Assembly (NCBI GenBank): GCA_027475525.1
Contig: JAMWFC010000053.1
Location: forward strand, 1,116,001 to 1,180,000
Origin: Macrolepiota albuminosa
Lineage: Eukaryota > Basidiomycota > Agaricomycetes > Agaricales > Agaricaceae
Reading direction: 5' to 3'
DNA length: 64,000 bases
Shown: positions 12,407 through 23,307 of the stretch, one piece after another
Position numbering within the stretch: the first letter of the stretch is position 1
How the letters are laid out: each line of letters begins with the position of its first letter
Position numbers and translations under genes: made by a program
Notes under the pieces: generated by a model
The model's input: the letters and a program-made list of their open reading frames with translations, nothing else
Databases searched by the model: none
What the model was told of the DNA's origin: nothing

Positions 12407-14646
12407 TCACAGTACTTCATCCACAGAGTCAGTGTGTTCCTTGACACGTAGGAAGATCATGGGGAGGGCAAAAACGAGCCCAGAAACTAGAAGTGCCCAA
12501 GTTGAAAGAAACACATTCATGAACCTATAAAATTTCATTGTCAAAATTGTCATCAATTTAGGGGATGGACATACGGTGCCTTAACGGCATCAGCTCGCCA
12601 GACAACTGCGCCGCCCGCGGACTGAAATGACTTGTCTGCAAGAATCACCATTTGATCTTCCATTACGCGCCAACGAAAGCGTTACACGTACAAAAACCGG
12701 TAAAATGAGCCAATTTTGCAGGATCATTTGACATTGCGCCCATAATCCAGTATGCGGTGGTTTGCCACATGGCGTCGAGGAGGCCACATAATATGTATAA
12801 TAATATCTTTGCAGTGTAACCCGAATCATAAATATCCATTTTCTGTGCATCAGGTGGTATCGATTCTCGAGTGTAAGTCCTGTGAAACAAAGAAGATGTG
12901 TAAAGTAGTCTGGTACTTCTAGAAGTACTTACTTCTGATAGAAGTAAGCCCAGATGTGGACCACAAAGACCATGACAAAGAGAATTGCCCAGCCCGAAAA
13001 GGCTCGTGTGCGACGATAAATGGTCTGTTGATCGAGAAGAAATCCTATTGATATCGAGCCAATGATTTGGGCAAGCCAGTAAACCAGGTTGTTGAGAGAC
13101 CTTGCTCGTATATTGAACAAGGCGTTGTTATATTCGTTGAATTCTAAAATTGGGTGAGTCAGCACAACGGTAGAGTACTTCTGAAACGCCCGGACACACG
13201 CCAGGTATAGAACCAATTTGAGGCGAAGAACATGGGAAACAGGAGCAGAATCATTGGGTCGGTCGTAAGCGTTATCCAAAGGCTATAGATCTCGACCTTC
13301 CAGGAAGGGTGTCGGGGCGCTGTAACCTTGGTACCATCTGTTCTAACCATTTCATTCGGATCCACCATCAATAAGGGGATGAGCACGCCGATGAGAGTTA
13401 AAATCAAGAAGGCAATCTGGAAGCGAAAGGTGGGTAGAAACACTAGGTAAGAGGGTGTGACAAAGTTCGTACATAAGTACCATTCCCGACTGAGAAATCC
13501 GGGGCTTGTAAGTGCACTCGTTTAGTGACAATGCCACTGAGAGCTTACCGGAATTTGCCTACACAGATAAAAATACGTTTGAACCCACATGCAATTGAAG
13601 AGAGGAAGTAGGGCAAAATGGAACACTGACAATACCTTTGAATGAAAGTTCTGCCCTAACGAAACAGACGCGCCAACGACTGCACCGAGGTTGAAGATGG
13701 CCCAAAATATCCCTATGAAAAGACCCTTCTGCGCCTCTGTCGGGTATGCTAGCATCAAGGATCCCTGAGCTGTCCACAGAAGTCCAGCACAGAGGCCGAG
13801 ATATGCACCGGCGGCGATGACCAATCCGCCTGCCTTGGGATGAATGTTTTCCACAGAAGTCCAGCACAGAGGCCGAGATATGCACCGGCGGCGATGACCA
13901 ATCCGCCTGCCTTGGGATGAATGTTTACGCACTGGGAGAACAGATAGAACGTAGAAAATACCGAGAAGTAGGGCTTACGTACAGAAAAGACCCGATGTAC
14001 AGCGCGTACCCGCTGCTCCCAAGCAAGAGGGCACGCTTCGCCCCAATTTTATTCGTGACTGATCTGCGGAGCGGTGGAGGAACCAGGAGATATAGATAAG
14101 GATAGCATTTAACAGTACACCACGTGCAAAGAAGATATTGACATACCCGGCGAAAAATGCACCAACGGCAAACGTCGCATATAGGGTCGAGTTGGCATTG
14201 GCACTGGTGGTAGAATCTACCTGACCTCCAGCTCCAAGTCCATTCAACGCGTCGCATATAGGGTCGAGTTGGCATTGGCACTGGTGGTAGAATCTACCTG
14301 ACCTCCAGCTCCAAGTCCATTCAACGCATTGAAGAGGCCTGTGAGCGTGTTTCAGTGTTAAAATAATGAATCACTGTGAGCATAAGCACATACCAGGACA
14401 CATGAAACAGACGAAACCAAGAAGGGTGGCCTGCAAAATGAGGAAGTCAACTAAATTGATGAAGTCAAACGATAAACCGACCTGAGTTAGAGGATGGTGC
14501 CATAATCCCTTCATGCCAGTTGGCGGAGAAAATATGACGCTAGGAGGTTCGTGTGTGTCCGGGTATCCGTAGTCGCTGCTTGTGATGTGTATATTTCCCG
14601 GGTGGTAACCCTTTCCAGACTCGCCGCTTTCCATAGTACCTGCCAT
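12407..14646 (-). CDS. UNC93-like major facilitator membrane protein B
   Basis: This is a paralogue of the adjacent gene A, with matching blocks in the same order. It starts MAGTMESGESGKGYHPGN, then MKGLWHHPLTQV and GFVCFMCPGMFNALNGLGAGG (intron-split). GLLWTAQGSLMLAYPTEAQK and GIFWAIFNLGAVVGASVSLG follow, and the C-terminus is RVKEHTDSVDEVL with TGA at 12407-12409. Its hydrophobic helices indicate an integral membrane transporter; the substrate is unknown. Duplications at 13773-13926 and 14173-14326 interrupt the coding region. A third at 14581-14734 covers the start, giving two copies of the initial ATG at 14646 and 14723. The inner one (14646) joins directly to the rest of the protein and is chosen. 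Confidence 0.85.
13773..13926. repeat. Perfect 77-bp tandem duplication (junction 5)
   Basis: Copies 13773-13849 and 13850-13926 are identical and lie in a transmembrane-coding exon of UNC93-like gene B. Confidence 0.93.
14173..14326. repeat. Perfect 77-bp tandem duplication (junction 6)
   Basis: Copies 14173-14249 and 14250-14326 are identical and lie over the NALNGLGAGG-coding exon of UNC93-like gene B. Confidence 0.93.
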
Positions 14647-14734
14647 TGGGACAATTGTGTGATGTGTATATTTCCCGGGTGGTAACCCTTTCCAGACTCG
14701 CCGCTTTCCATAGTACCTGCCATTGGGACAATTG
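14581..14734. repeat. Perfect 77-bp tandem duplication (junction 7)
   Basis: Copies 14581-14657 and 14658-14734 are identical and cover the start codon of UNC93-like gene B, which therefore appears twice. Confidence 0.93.
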
Positions 14735-14749
14735 ACTGGACTTATGGAC

Positions 14750-14903
14750 GGAGACCGAGCAAGGAAGAGAAGCGTAACGATACTTTGCGACGGCACAAGA
14801 AAGAAGGGAAGGAGATTAGAGAGGGGGGAGACCGAGCAAGGAAGAGAAGCGTAACGATACTTTGCGACGGCACAAGAAAGAAGGGAAGGAGATTAGAGAG
14901 GGG
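14750..14903. repeat. Perfect 77-bp tandem duplication (junction 8)
   Basis: Copies 14750-14826 and 14827-14903 are identical. They lie only 15 bp beyond junction 7, upstream of UNC93-like gene B, implying a very short contig in between. Confidence 0.93.
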
Positions 14904-15270
14904 ATGATGGATAGTCTGCGAGTTATAGCATTTCCATTGGATATGAAGTACGGCAGCACCTGATCTGGTCCCGATTCAGCAGGCCAGAGTTAGAGTTTAA
15001 TATAACCTAGATCTATAGAAGGGATCGGGATTCGGATATAGTCAATATGGTCAGGTTCTGTCTGCGCGACGAACACTCGAGGCTCATATGACCCAGTGTA
15101 TGTTTAACGGGTAGGAGTCACAAGTACGGTTTAGACCAAGTAAGGGGCGCATAGCGGGGTCATTCATTCTGTGCATACTAAGGCATTGACGTTAACGTTG
15201 AGATACGGAGACCTTTGAAAGTAGGTTGATATGTTCGTGACAAATGATTGCACGTGATCCTGACGCGAAA

Positions 15271-16685
15271 ATGAACCGCAGAAGGGTTTCTACGCGACTG
15301 CAACAAATGGCGACTGTGGGCTCAATAATTCGCAGATAGAGGCCCTCGAGCTTTCTTCAAAGAAGCCTTCTGAATCCTCGCACTCAAGGTTTGCGAGCCA
15401 ATCCAAGCTGTTGCCCAAATTTGGTGCTCCAGGGCCAACCAAACTCCATGGCCCCTCCTCTCTCCGTAATCCAGTCAAACAACCTTCAAATTCCCAATTA
15501 TCGTTAGATATTGGACGGTATGATGGTGGTCTCGAGATCGACGACGAGAAGCGTGGCCAAGTGGTCTACGGCAAAGCTGCCGAGGAGCTCGCGTTGGACT
15601 CGAGTGTATCAAGGTCTATATCTTCACCTGTCTACTGACCTCCTACGGCAAAGCTGCCGAGGAGCTCGCGTTGGACTCGAGTGTATCAAGGTCTATATCT
15701 TCACCTGTCTACTGACCTCCACTTATCGCGTTTTAGAAATTACCCCACGAGAGAATGGCACTTGTCCGATTTTGACATGGGTCGGCCCCTCGGCAAAGGA
15801 AAATTCGGGAGAGTCTACATGGTCCGTACCAAAGCGGAGCCCAAGTACATCCTCGCCCTCAAAACCCTCTATAAATCCGAAGTCGTGCAGAACAAGGTTG
15901 AGAAACAAATCCGTCGTGAGATTGAGATCCAGCAGAACCTGCGACATCCCAACATTCTCCGCCTATATGGGTACTTCCACGACACCAAACGCATCTTTCT
16001 CATGCTTGAGTTTGCCGGTAGGGGTGAACTCTATAGGCAGCTCAGTAAACACGGCTGCTTCTCTGAGCGGCGCAGCGCGCGTTATATCGACCAGATGGCA
16101 GATGCGTTAAATTACCTTCACGGCAAGCACGTTATCCATCGCGATATCAAACCAGAGAACCTGCTTCTTGGCATCAATGGCGAGCTGAAGATTGCAGACT
16201 TTGGTTGGAGTGTCCATGCTCCAGGTAACAGACGAAAGACACTCTGCGGGACATTGGATTATCTCCCTCCAGAGATGGTTGAAGGCAGGGAGCACACCAA
16301 AGAAGTCGACTTGTGGGCGTTGGGTGTACTAACTTATGAATTCCTCATCGGTAACCCTCCCTTTGAAGATCGAAGCAGCGTCTCCAGTATTATCCTCGTT
16401 ACTTCCACTTTCTCGCTGTTACTGACTTCTCTTCAGACACCTACAGACGCATAGCCAAAGTGGACCTCAGATTCCCTGCAGCGCTAAGCGCAGAAGTTAA
16501 AGACCTTATTTCCAAGGTTTTAATCTTCCTCCATCCATTCCGTCCTTCTACTCACTTTGGATTTTATCTAGCTCCTTCAATATGACCCGCAACGTCGTAT
16601 ATCTCTCACTCTTGTTCTCACGCACCCTTGGATCTTAAGACACCGGCCCAAAGACTCACTGAGACCGACTGGGGACCTTAACTGA
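15271..16685 (+). CDS. IPL1: Aurora-family serine/threonine kinase (Ipl1/Ark1-like)
   Basis: This is a mitotic kinase of the chromosomal passenger complex, controlling kinetochore-microtubule attachment. After a Ser/Pro-rich N-terminus the catalytic domain begins [18 protein letters not shown]. It shows [10 protein letters not shown] (ATP-binding Lys), [15 protein letters not shown] (catalytic loop), [12 protein letters not shown] (Mg-binding DFG) and the Aurora activation segment [20 protein letters not shown]. It ends with [13 protein letters not shown], and TGA at 16683-16685. Introns fall after SVSR, after SSVS and before LLQYDPQRR. The start at 15271 (MNRRR, then a 49-bp intron with a weak GTTTCT donor, then [12 protein letters not shown]) is tentative. 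A 77-bp duplication at 15566-15719 repeats the exon end and the start of the next intron; with one copy removed the kinase reads intact. Confidence 0.9.
15566..15719. repeat. Perfect 77-bp tandem duplication (junction 9)
   Basis: Copies 15566-15642 and 15643-15719 are identical and span an exon end and its donor site in the Aurora kinase gene. Confidence 0.93.
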
Positions 16686-16997
16686 GACTTGGCTCAGTGT
16701 ACTTGGTACCTTTTCGGTCTCGCATTTGTATCAACTTGACTATACCCCACACGTTGCAACTGTATAATACAGCCAACTTTAGATACTCTACAGGATATCT
16801 TGTATATTTAAACGGTGGGAGAAACACGATTCAATTAATGCCAATCAGCTCCACCAGAAGATAACATGAGTGGTTCGAAAAACTGTAGTAGATTAAGAAC
16901 GATTGTGCCTTGGACCAGACTAATTCGTGCTAAGTATGACCATCATACTCACTGATTTGGTCGACCTTTGAGAAGCTCAAAATTAACCTGTCCAACA

Positions 16998-17151
16998 GGC
17001 GTTATACCATCCTTCACGCTTCAATAAGAAAACTCAAAACACTAAAACAAAATCATTGAGAAGGAAAATGGCCCGGCGTTATACCATCCTTCACGCTTCA
17101 ATAAGAAAACTCAAAACACTAAAACAAAATCATTGAGAAGGAAAATGGCCC
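16998..17151. repeat. Perfect 77-bp tandem duplication (junction 10)
   Basis: Copies 16998-17074 and 17075-17151 are identical and lie in non-coding sequence downstream of the Aurora gene. Confidence 0.93.
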
Positions 17152-17466
17152 ATAACCGATTATTTAGGCTTTACATTTACATAAGTCGAACGCATATGCA
17201 AGAAGTCTGAGTGAACAGCTGGGAAACCCGTCTTCTCTTTTCTCTTTCTCAACGATGTCTCGGGTCCTTCGCGCCACATAGTGTATACAAGTTTTTACAC
17301 GCTACTTTTTTTTCTTTTTTCAGTGGCTGATCTTCATCTCCAACCCTGTCCGAGCCAGCAAGGGAAACACTTTTGCAGATATCTATTCTGAAGTAACCTT
17401 GTCATTCTGCGATAAAGGCATGAGCCAGGGTCCTCTAGCTTCAGAACAGACTGGTCCCAAAAAGGT

Positions 17467-18270
17467 TCAAATCTGGGATGAGAACCATATTTCTCTCGCC
17501 GTTAGTCCGTATTCCACTTTCGGGGATCCTATATTAGTAAGGTGATTTCTTTTGTTTGACGGTTTTGTCGATAGGTCGATGTGACAAATTCCGATAGAAA
17601 AGACAATTGCAGTAGCCGCAAAGAAAATTTGGGGAGATCCATCACATGATGTCTGGTGATTTTCTAGGTAAACAAAGGCCCTGAAAAGCTGATACTCACT
17701 GGAAACAGGACAAGAAATACGGTCGAACGACGGGCGGCAGCCACGCCTCCTTGTGTTCTGTGAAATAGAAAGAAACCCGGATGAATTTAGACGAATCGTA
17801 ATTTGGATCGCTGTATGTATCAAAAGCGAAAGACCTCTTGTATTCCACTTTGGATACCGAATTTGCATTTCCTACATATATACGTGTCGACGATCTGTGC
17901 GTGGATCCAAGGAGAGATATTGTGACAAAAAAGATAATCCAACTTGTGGGTCCATGTTCTAGGCAGCAACGATCAAGGGGCTGATACAGTGGTACTTACC
18001 GGACCAGTTTCCAAGGGCGATCTCATCTCGACGTCTGACAAGGCGAACGTTCAAATAGTAGAGGACATCCAGTAGAAGTGTATGATTCGCCACACTGGAT
18101 CCAACAGAGCAATAAACTTTTTACGGTGAGTTTACCTAAGAATTGAAGCGGAGAGCTTATGTTTGTCACGACAGTCATGCACACATGACTGTCAAACGGC
18201 GACAAAGGTAGGTCATTGCTACAAAGGATGAAGGTCAGGCCTGGTTTGCGTAGGTTTGCGTTCCTGTCCA
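17467..18270 (-). other. Possible split gene for a small membrane protein, unresolved
   Basis: I do not recognise this. Several minus-strand open segments look exon-like and hydrophobic. They are HTLLLDVLYYLNVRLVRRRD followed by EIALGNWS and a GTAAGT donor near 17998, then GPTSWIIFFVTISLLGSTH, then DGSPQIFFAATAIVFSIGIC. AG acceptors of plausible quality lie between them, for example near 17960 and 17670. No start, stop or complete frame could be closed. It could be a decayed multi-helix membrane-protein gene, a gene with unusual introns, or chance hydrophobic frames. Confidence 0.25.
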
Positions 18271-18710
18271 TGCCAGAATGTCGGAGTGATTACGTATATG
18301 GAACAGAAGAACAATAACATCTTCAAAAGGGTTTGATGTCAGGATCGGCAGAACAAAAAAGTACAAGGACAGCGGCCTTGCAGCGCGACGAACGATATCT
18401 GAGGGGCTCTTGTTCTTGTCTCTTTTGTCTTTTGTCTTCCACGAGCTTCTCCGTGGCGCAGGGTGTTGTGGGTCCAGGTGTATTTTCCCATAAAACACAG
18501 CCCAAGTGACGGGCCCAAGCAGCAACGAGCACTGCAACGTCTCCTTTTCTCCTTTCCTTCCATCTAGGTCTTTCGTGGCTGGTTCTTCGTTCCTTTTGAT
18601 CACGCCGTGCGTGGTACTATTCTCGACGATCTCTCCCTTTCGAACTCTGTGTGCCAACCGACCTTTTAAACGTCTTCAATAGTCACTTAATTTCATCTTT
18701 CCCATTCGAC

Positions 18711-19675
18711 ATGCCTTCATCTTCAACTGCTACTCACCGCCAACGCCGTCACATCCCCAACCTTGTCCCCATTCTCCGCCGCTCCAATGCTTATTACGCC
18801 CATGTCGCTTCTCATATGCGCGCCTCATTCGCATCTACTGGCCATGCGAAGACGCGTGCTCAGGACCTTGGGTTGTCCATCGATGTAGTTGCAGCTGTCA
18901 ATTGTCCTCACAAACAAGTTAGCGTTATTCCACTGCCCATTGTAGAGGTTGTTACTCCTCCTTCTGAACTTACCCGGAGCGTTACTCGGACGCGTCCTGC
19001 CTTGACGTGCTCGAACCTTCCAGTCGTTCAGACGATCACTTCCCCTAATGGCACCACTAGCACACTTAGCACTGGATTGGTCGATTCCCCGATCACCATC
19101 GCTCCTGGCCAACCCAAGAATGCCAGCGTTCGTTCGCACTGGTCTGCCGTAACTGATGATGAAGATCTTTTTCCTCGTGATGCCATCGACAGTGATTCAA
19201 GAGACGTTCGTGCGACCGAGCAAGTGGAGCCACCAGCAGTGTGGCAGCCCCTTGAAGCCCACATTGATGAAGATGCCCTTGAGTGGGATATGGATCTACA
19301 GTACCCTGAAGATTCTTCTAATATGGACGTTTGCGTATCTCCCGACTCCGAGTGTTCTGAAAACTCAGGATCTTCTTCTGCGTCTTCTTTATCCGGCCCT
19401 GTGACTCCTGTATGTATCTTCTCTTTCTGTCGAGCCTAATTCCTGACATTGTGTTTCAGCCAGAGACTCTTCCTTTGATGATTCGCATTAAGCGCAAGTC
19501 CATGGAAATTCGTGATAGCGATTATGACAACGGCATGACTGATAAGCGTGTTAGGGTGCGCAATGTCCTGACTGTCTCTGACGTACAGAGATTCACAAGT
19601 TTTAAACAGGTCTTTCAAGAAGAAGATGTTGGACACCAACGCCGAAACATTATTCGTATCCCGGCTCGCAGGTGA
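18711..19675 (+). CDS. Hypothetical Ser/Pro-rich acidic protein, two exons
   Basis: I do not recognise a family. The first exon starts MPSSSTATHRQRRHIPNL and runs open for more than 230 codons. Its N-terminus is basic (RRHIPNLVPILRRSNAYY), its middle is Thr/Pro/Ser-rich, and its tail is acidic (DEDLFPRDAIDSDSRD, DEDALEWDMDLQYPED). A clean GTATGT donor after GPVTP is followed by an AG acceptor at 19459. The second exon reads PETLPLMIRIKRKSMEIRDS, then NGMTDKRVRVRNVLTVSD, and ends IIRIPARR with TGA at 19673-19675. The length of the open frame and the clean intron argue that it is a real gene. The basic/acidic alternation and absence of helices fit a disordered nuclear or cytoplasmic protein, which is inference only. 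Confidence 0.65.
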
Positions 19676-20204
19676 ACGTTTATTGCCAAATTGGAAGGAT
19701 CGCTGTCTGTTCTCTTCGTGCCTCTACGCTTTTTTGTGCTCATTTACCCCGTCCCAGTCCTCTTCCCATTCACGCTTATATCACGATGTGTATATCATGT
19801 CCGTGCTTTATATTCGCCTTTCGTCTTCGTCTAAACAGACCAGTATAATTTCTTGTACTTTCGCCTAATTAAGCGCGTCAAATGTTCTTCCCGTCTGGTC
19901 GCGCTTTTCTTTGTCGTAGCCGATCACTGTATTCGCCGTATCTTTCTTGTCATTTCAAACACGACAACGTTATCATATATGACTCTACCGAGTTTCGAGT
20001 TTCGATAGCGCTGTATTAGCTCGTCGTTTCACCCTTTGCTCAAACGCTGGGGATATAATTGTCTTGAGTGTTTGGGGTTGCAATTATATTATACGTTCTA
20101 TCTCAATCAGAGCATATCAAAGTATACATCCAATCAAGCTGGTTACATTTGAAGGCCTAAAGACGGTGACAAAATCATGAAACCACGAGAAATGGTCACA
20201 AGCC
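19676..20204. other. Convergent spacer, no gene seen
   Basis: The 3' regions of the hypothetical gene and of the Dbf2-type kinase meet here. It is T-rich, and no open frame is supportable. Confidence 0.5.
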
Positions 20205-22239
20205 TTAAAAAATCGTCGCAAGTGCCCCATCATCCGCCCCTGCACTTCCGAGCGCCCTCGCACCCGCTCCGACCCCATTCTTCCCGAACGTAAACCCAAC
20301 CCACACGCCCCTTCCGAAGCATTCTTCCTTCTCCTTCACCATTTCCACATTTTTCTGTTTCTCCTTTACCTCGGCATATTTCTCCATGTCGTCCACGTTT
20401 GTAAAGTCATCGTAGTATCCAGTGTCGATCTCGGAGTCGAGAGCGGGGACGAATGGCGGGCGCATCGAACGGAGGTCCTCCCATTTCAACTTGGCAAAGA
20501 AAGGGTGGTTCTTCACCTGAGCGAGAGTCGAATATCGAACGCTCGCATGGGAGATAAGGCTGCGAAGACTTGTAGTCAGAAGCAACATGACATGAGTCTT
20601 GGAGATACTCACCGAGTAATAGCGTCCCACGAAACGTCCGTAAGATTGAAAATGAGTTCTTCAGGTTTGTCGTATTTTGGCCTGTCGAGCACCTTTGCCC
20701 AATTCTTCAAATTTGTCCATGTCTCTTCAGGTGTGCTCCCGCTGAACGGCGGAAATCCTGCCAAGAACTCGAACAGGATGCACCCAAGTGACCAATAGTC
20801 TACCGAATAAGTATACGGCTTTCCACGCAGGACTTCCGGGGCCTACGGAAGTGCCAATTCAGGAATGGGAAGAGATAAAGGTAAACTCGTAAAACTTGCC
20901 ATGTAATCGGGCGAACCGACGATAGAGTCTGCATATCGAGTATCCTCATTACGAATAGATCGATAGATCGAGCGACGTTCTATAGTTGAGCGGTGTATAA
21001 CTTGGTTATCTTTCACCCTGTCGAGCTGAGAGCGAAAGAGCATAAGCAGGTGGTAGTACACCTGTCATCTAAATAGTTCAAACCTTGACCTTGAGTGACT
21101 CGATCCTTTTAGGATTGAGCGCACCGGTCGCAAGACCAAAGTCAGTCAACTTGACGTGACCCGTTCCATCCACTAAGAAATTCTGCATACCCACACTCTT
21201 GTCAGTTTCATCAACACGCACAAGTGATGTGACGTACCTCAGGCTTCAGATCGCGATGGATGTACCCAAGCTTGTGCAGCTCCGTCACGGCAGCAAACAT
21301 CTCGCTAATATAGAACCTCGCGTTTTCCTCTTGAAGGACGCCCGCATTGTTGAGGAGGGTACGAAAGTCTCCACCGGGGACGTACTCCATAGCGAGGTAT
21401 ACATATTCGGGGTCCTGGAACGCATAGAGCAATCGTACAAGCCAGGGTGTCTTGGTCGCCGTCAGAATGTCACGCTCAACGAGCACATGTCTAATCTATA
21501 ATGTGCGCGTTGCATAAACCTCTAAGATCGCATTCCAGAAAACCTACCTCGTCCATCTTGTGAAGGGTCCTTTTCCTCATCTTCTTTAGGGCGCAGACCT
21601 CACCAGAATCCTGCTTGCGCGCCAGAAAGACCTCGCCATATCCACCCTGACCGACCTGAGCAATGATATGAAATTGGTTGACCTTGAGTTTTGCGCGTCT
21701 TCTGCGGAGTAACACTCGTTCACGGCCACAATAACTCTTGAACTCCTTAATTGGTTGACCTTGAGTTTTGCGCGTCTTCTGCGGAGTAACACTCGTTCAC
21801 GGCCACAATAACTCTTGAACTCCTTGGCATAGTCCATTGCATTCAGATCACGAGCCTTTGTGTCTGCATCAAACCTTGCACGGCGTTCCTTACGCGCCGC
21901 GAGGTATCCCAACGTCTGAAAGTAGTAATCTAGGAAATCTAGAGAGGATCAACCTCGCTGAGAAGCAAGCACGGGTCAAAACTCACACAGCTGTGCAACT
22001 GTCGCCTTCCTCCTGACCTCTGCACTCTCCAACAACTCTTTCTCCCAACCCTTCTGCACTCCACCCTGCCTGAACGTCGCCTTACCTCTCGCGGTATCCA
22101 TCGTGATATCGTTACCGTCAATCTTAGACCCTCTCGCAGTGCCCATTTGTACATCTACATAACCACCGCGTAAGCTTGGCGGGAGCCCCTTGGCAGTGTC
22201 CATGTGGACATCATGCGACTTCATGACTGGTCTTTGCAT
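20205..22239 (-). CDS. DBF2: Dbf2/Sid2-type NDR kinase
   Basis: This is an AGC kinase of the NDR/LATS branch, acting in mitotic exit/septation signalling and normally activated by Mob1. The N-terminus ([18 protein letters not shown]) precedes the Mob-binding NTR segment ([24 protein letters not shown], about 21850). The kinase domain shows [52 protein letters not shown] (intron), LTDFGLATG, an NDR-type insert, and [14 protein letters not shown]. It ends with an AGC tail that closes [14 protein letters not shown] and ALATIF (TAA at 20205-20207). [20 protein letters not shown] favours Dbf2/Sid2 over Cbk1/Orb6. A 77-bp duplication at 21672-21825 repeats part of the NTR/kinase junction. The start is 72 bp from divergent SPC25. 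Confidence 0.9.
21672..21825. repeat. Perfect 77-bp tandem duplication (junction 11)
   Basis: Copies 21672-21748 and 21749-21825 are identical. They lie in an exon of the Dbf2-type kinase and duplicate codons for [14 protein letters not shown]. Confidence 0.93.
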
Positions 22240-22311
22240 TGAACGGACCTGACGATCAGATCACAGCCAGATCGCGTCGGTCACATGATCTACGCGTCCC
22301 TTGCTTGAACC
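22240..22311. promoter_or_regulatory. Shared divergent promoter of DBF2-type kinase and SPC25
   Basis: Only 72 bp separate the two start codons, so the transcription starts of two mitotic genes must overlap or share elements. No specific factor site is claimed. Confidence 0.5.
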
Positions 22312-23160
22312 ATGGCCACAAACGTCCTGCGCTTGCCCCAGATCAACCTCTCCTCTCTCCTCGCCTCCGACGCACCGCACATCGACCTCCGTCTCTCAAC
22401 ATACGAAGCCTCCACTCGCAACTTTCTCAAAGCCGTCTCGTCCTACAAAAACCGCGCCCTCACCACTCTTTCCGAGCGGCGCTCATTCCACGCCACAGAG
22501 AAAAAGCGTATACTTGAAAAGACACAAGCAGCAGAGACAGAGATTAATCAATGCAAACTCCGTGAGATCGACCTCGTCGCGACGCTTGAGAGAGAGAAGG
22601 AGGAGCGCAAGGACGCCGAGCTGCAGGTTGCAGCTCTGAAACGACAACTCGCGTCGCTTCGTGAAAAGAGTCAAACCATCGCGGGGGAGATTGAGCAATA
22701 TCGCGCCATGATCGCTAATCTTAGTCGGGGTGCGTATCCTTGTAGTAGTTCGCTTGCCTGCTCACACAAACATTATCCACAGAACGTACCGCAGAACAAA
22801 TCACGCTCAGCACGCATGCCGCACACATGTCTCCGGAGGTCGAAGCCATAGAAAGTGCTCTAGGGTGTGTGATTGAGGGCATCGAGGGGGAGCAAGTATT
22901 GCTCCGTTTTTCCCATCTTGACGCTGCCAACCCCGATCGCGAATGTAGTTTGGTGCTTAATGTAGCACAGGGGTACAAAGGTGCGCAGTTCCTGTACTTT
23001 TTGGCTTGCACATTTTATTTTTTCCCTAGTCGCTACTGCCTCACCGCCTCTGCCCACCCTCCCTTTGCTGCTCAAAACACTCAACGAAACAGGAGGATTT
23101 TGGGCCTTTGTACGAGACGCCAGGATGGCATATCAGACCCTTCTAGATCCGCGTTCTTAG
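22312..23160 (+). CDS. SPC25: Kinetochore protein Spc25 (Ndc80 complex)
   Basis: This is a subunit of the Ndc80 complex, which pairs with Spc24 to anchor the complex at the inner kinetochore. It starts MATNVLRLPQINLSSLLAS. A long coiled coil follows (about residues 45-140: KKRILEKTQAAETEINQCKL, LEREKEERKDAELQVAALKR). After introns the globular RWD-like domain reads ALGCVIEGIEGEQVLLRFSH, SLVLNVAQGYK, SPPLPTLPLLLKTLNETGGF and WAFVRDARMAYQTLLDPRS, with TAG at 23158-23160. The PPLP..LLKTLNETGGFWAFVRDAR block is the typical Spc25 C-terminal signature. Introns fall after LSR and after GYK. It is divergent from the Dbf2-type kinase and followed by Rpa12 in the same direction after about 150 bp. Confidence 0.88.
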
Positions 23161-23307
23161 CCTTTTCTGTATTTCAATGTATCTTAATGTAATCTGGCAA
23201 TCTACAATCACGTGACTTTGAAAAAGTAGACTTGAAGCCTCCATCATGTCGACCTCTGTTCGCGCACACAAAATAGGTATGTCTATGTATCTTTCTCTTC
23301 AGCTTAA

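Larger units (their letters stand above)
16686..18710. other. Mostly unassigned stretch after the Aurora gene
   Basis: About 2 kb. It has a 77-bp duplication at 16998-17151 and weak traces of a minus-strand membrane-protein gene (listed separately). Nothing else is supported. Confidence 0.4.

Noticed and set aside
23246..23290. RPA12 start at the upstream ATG (23246)
   Set aside because: Splicing its exon to the next acceptor gives an immediate TAA; the ATG at 23308 opens the zinc ribbon directly.
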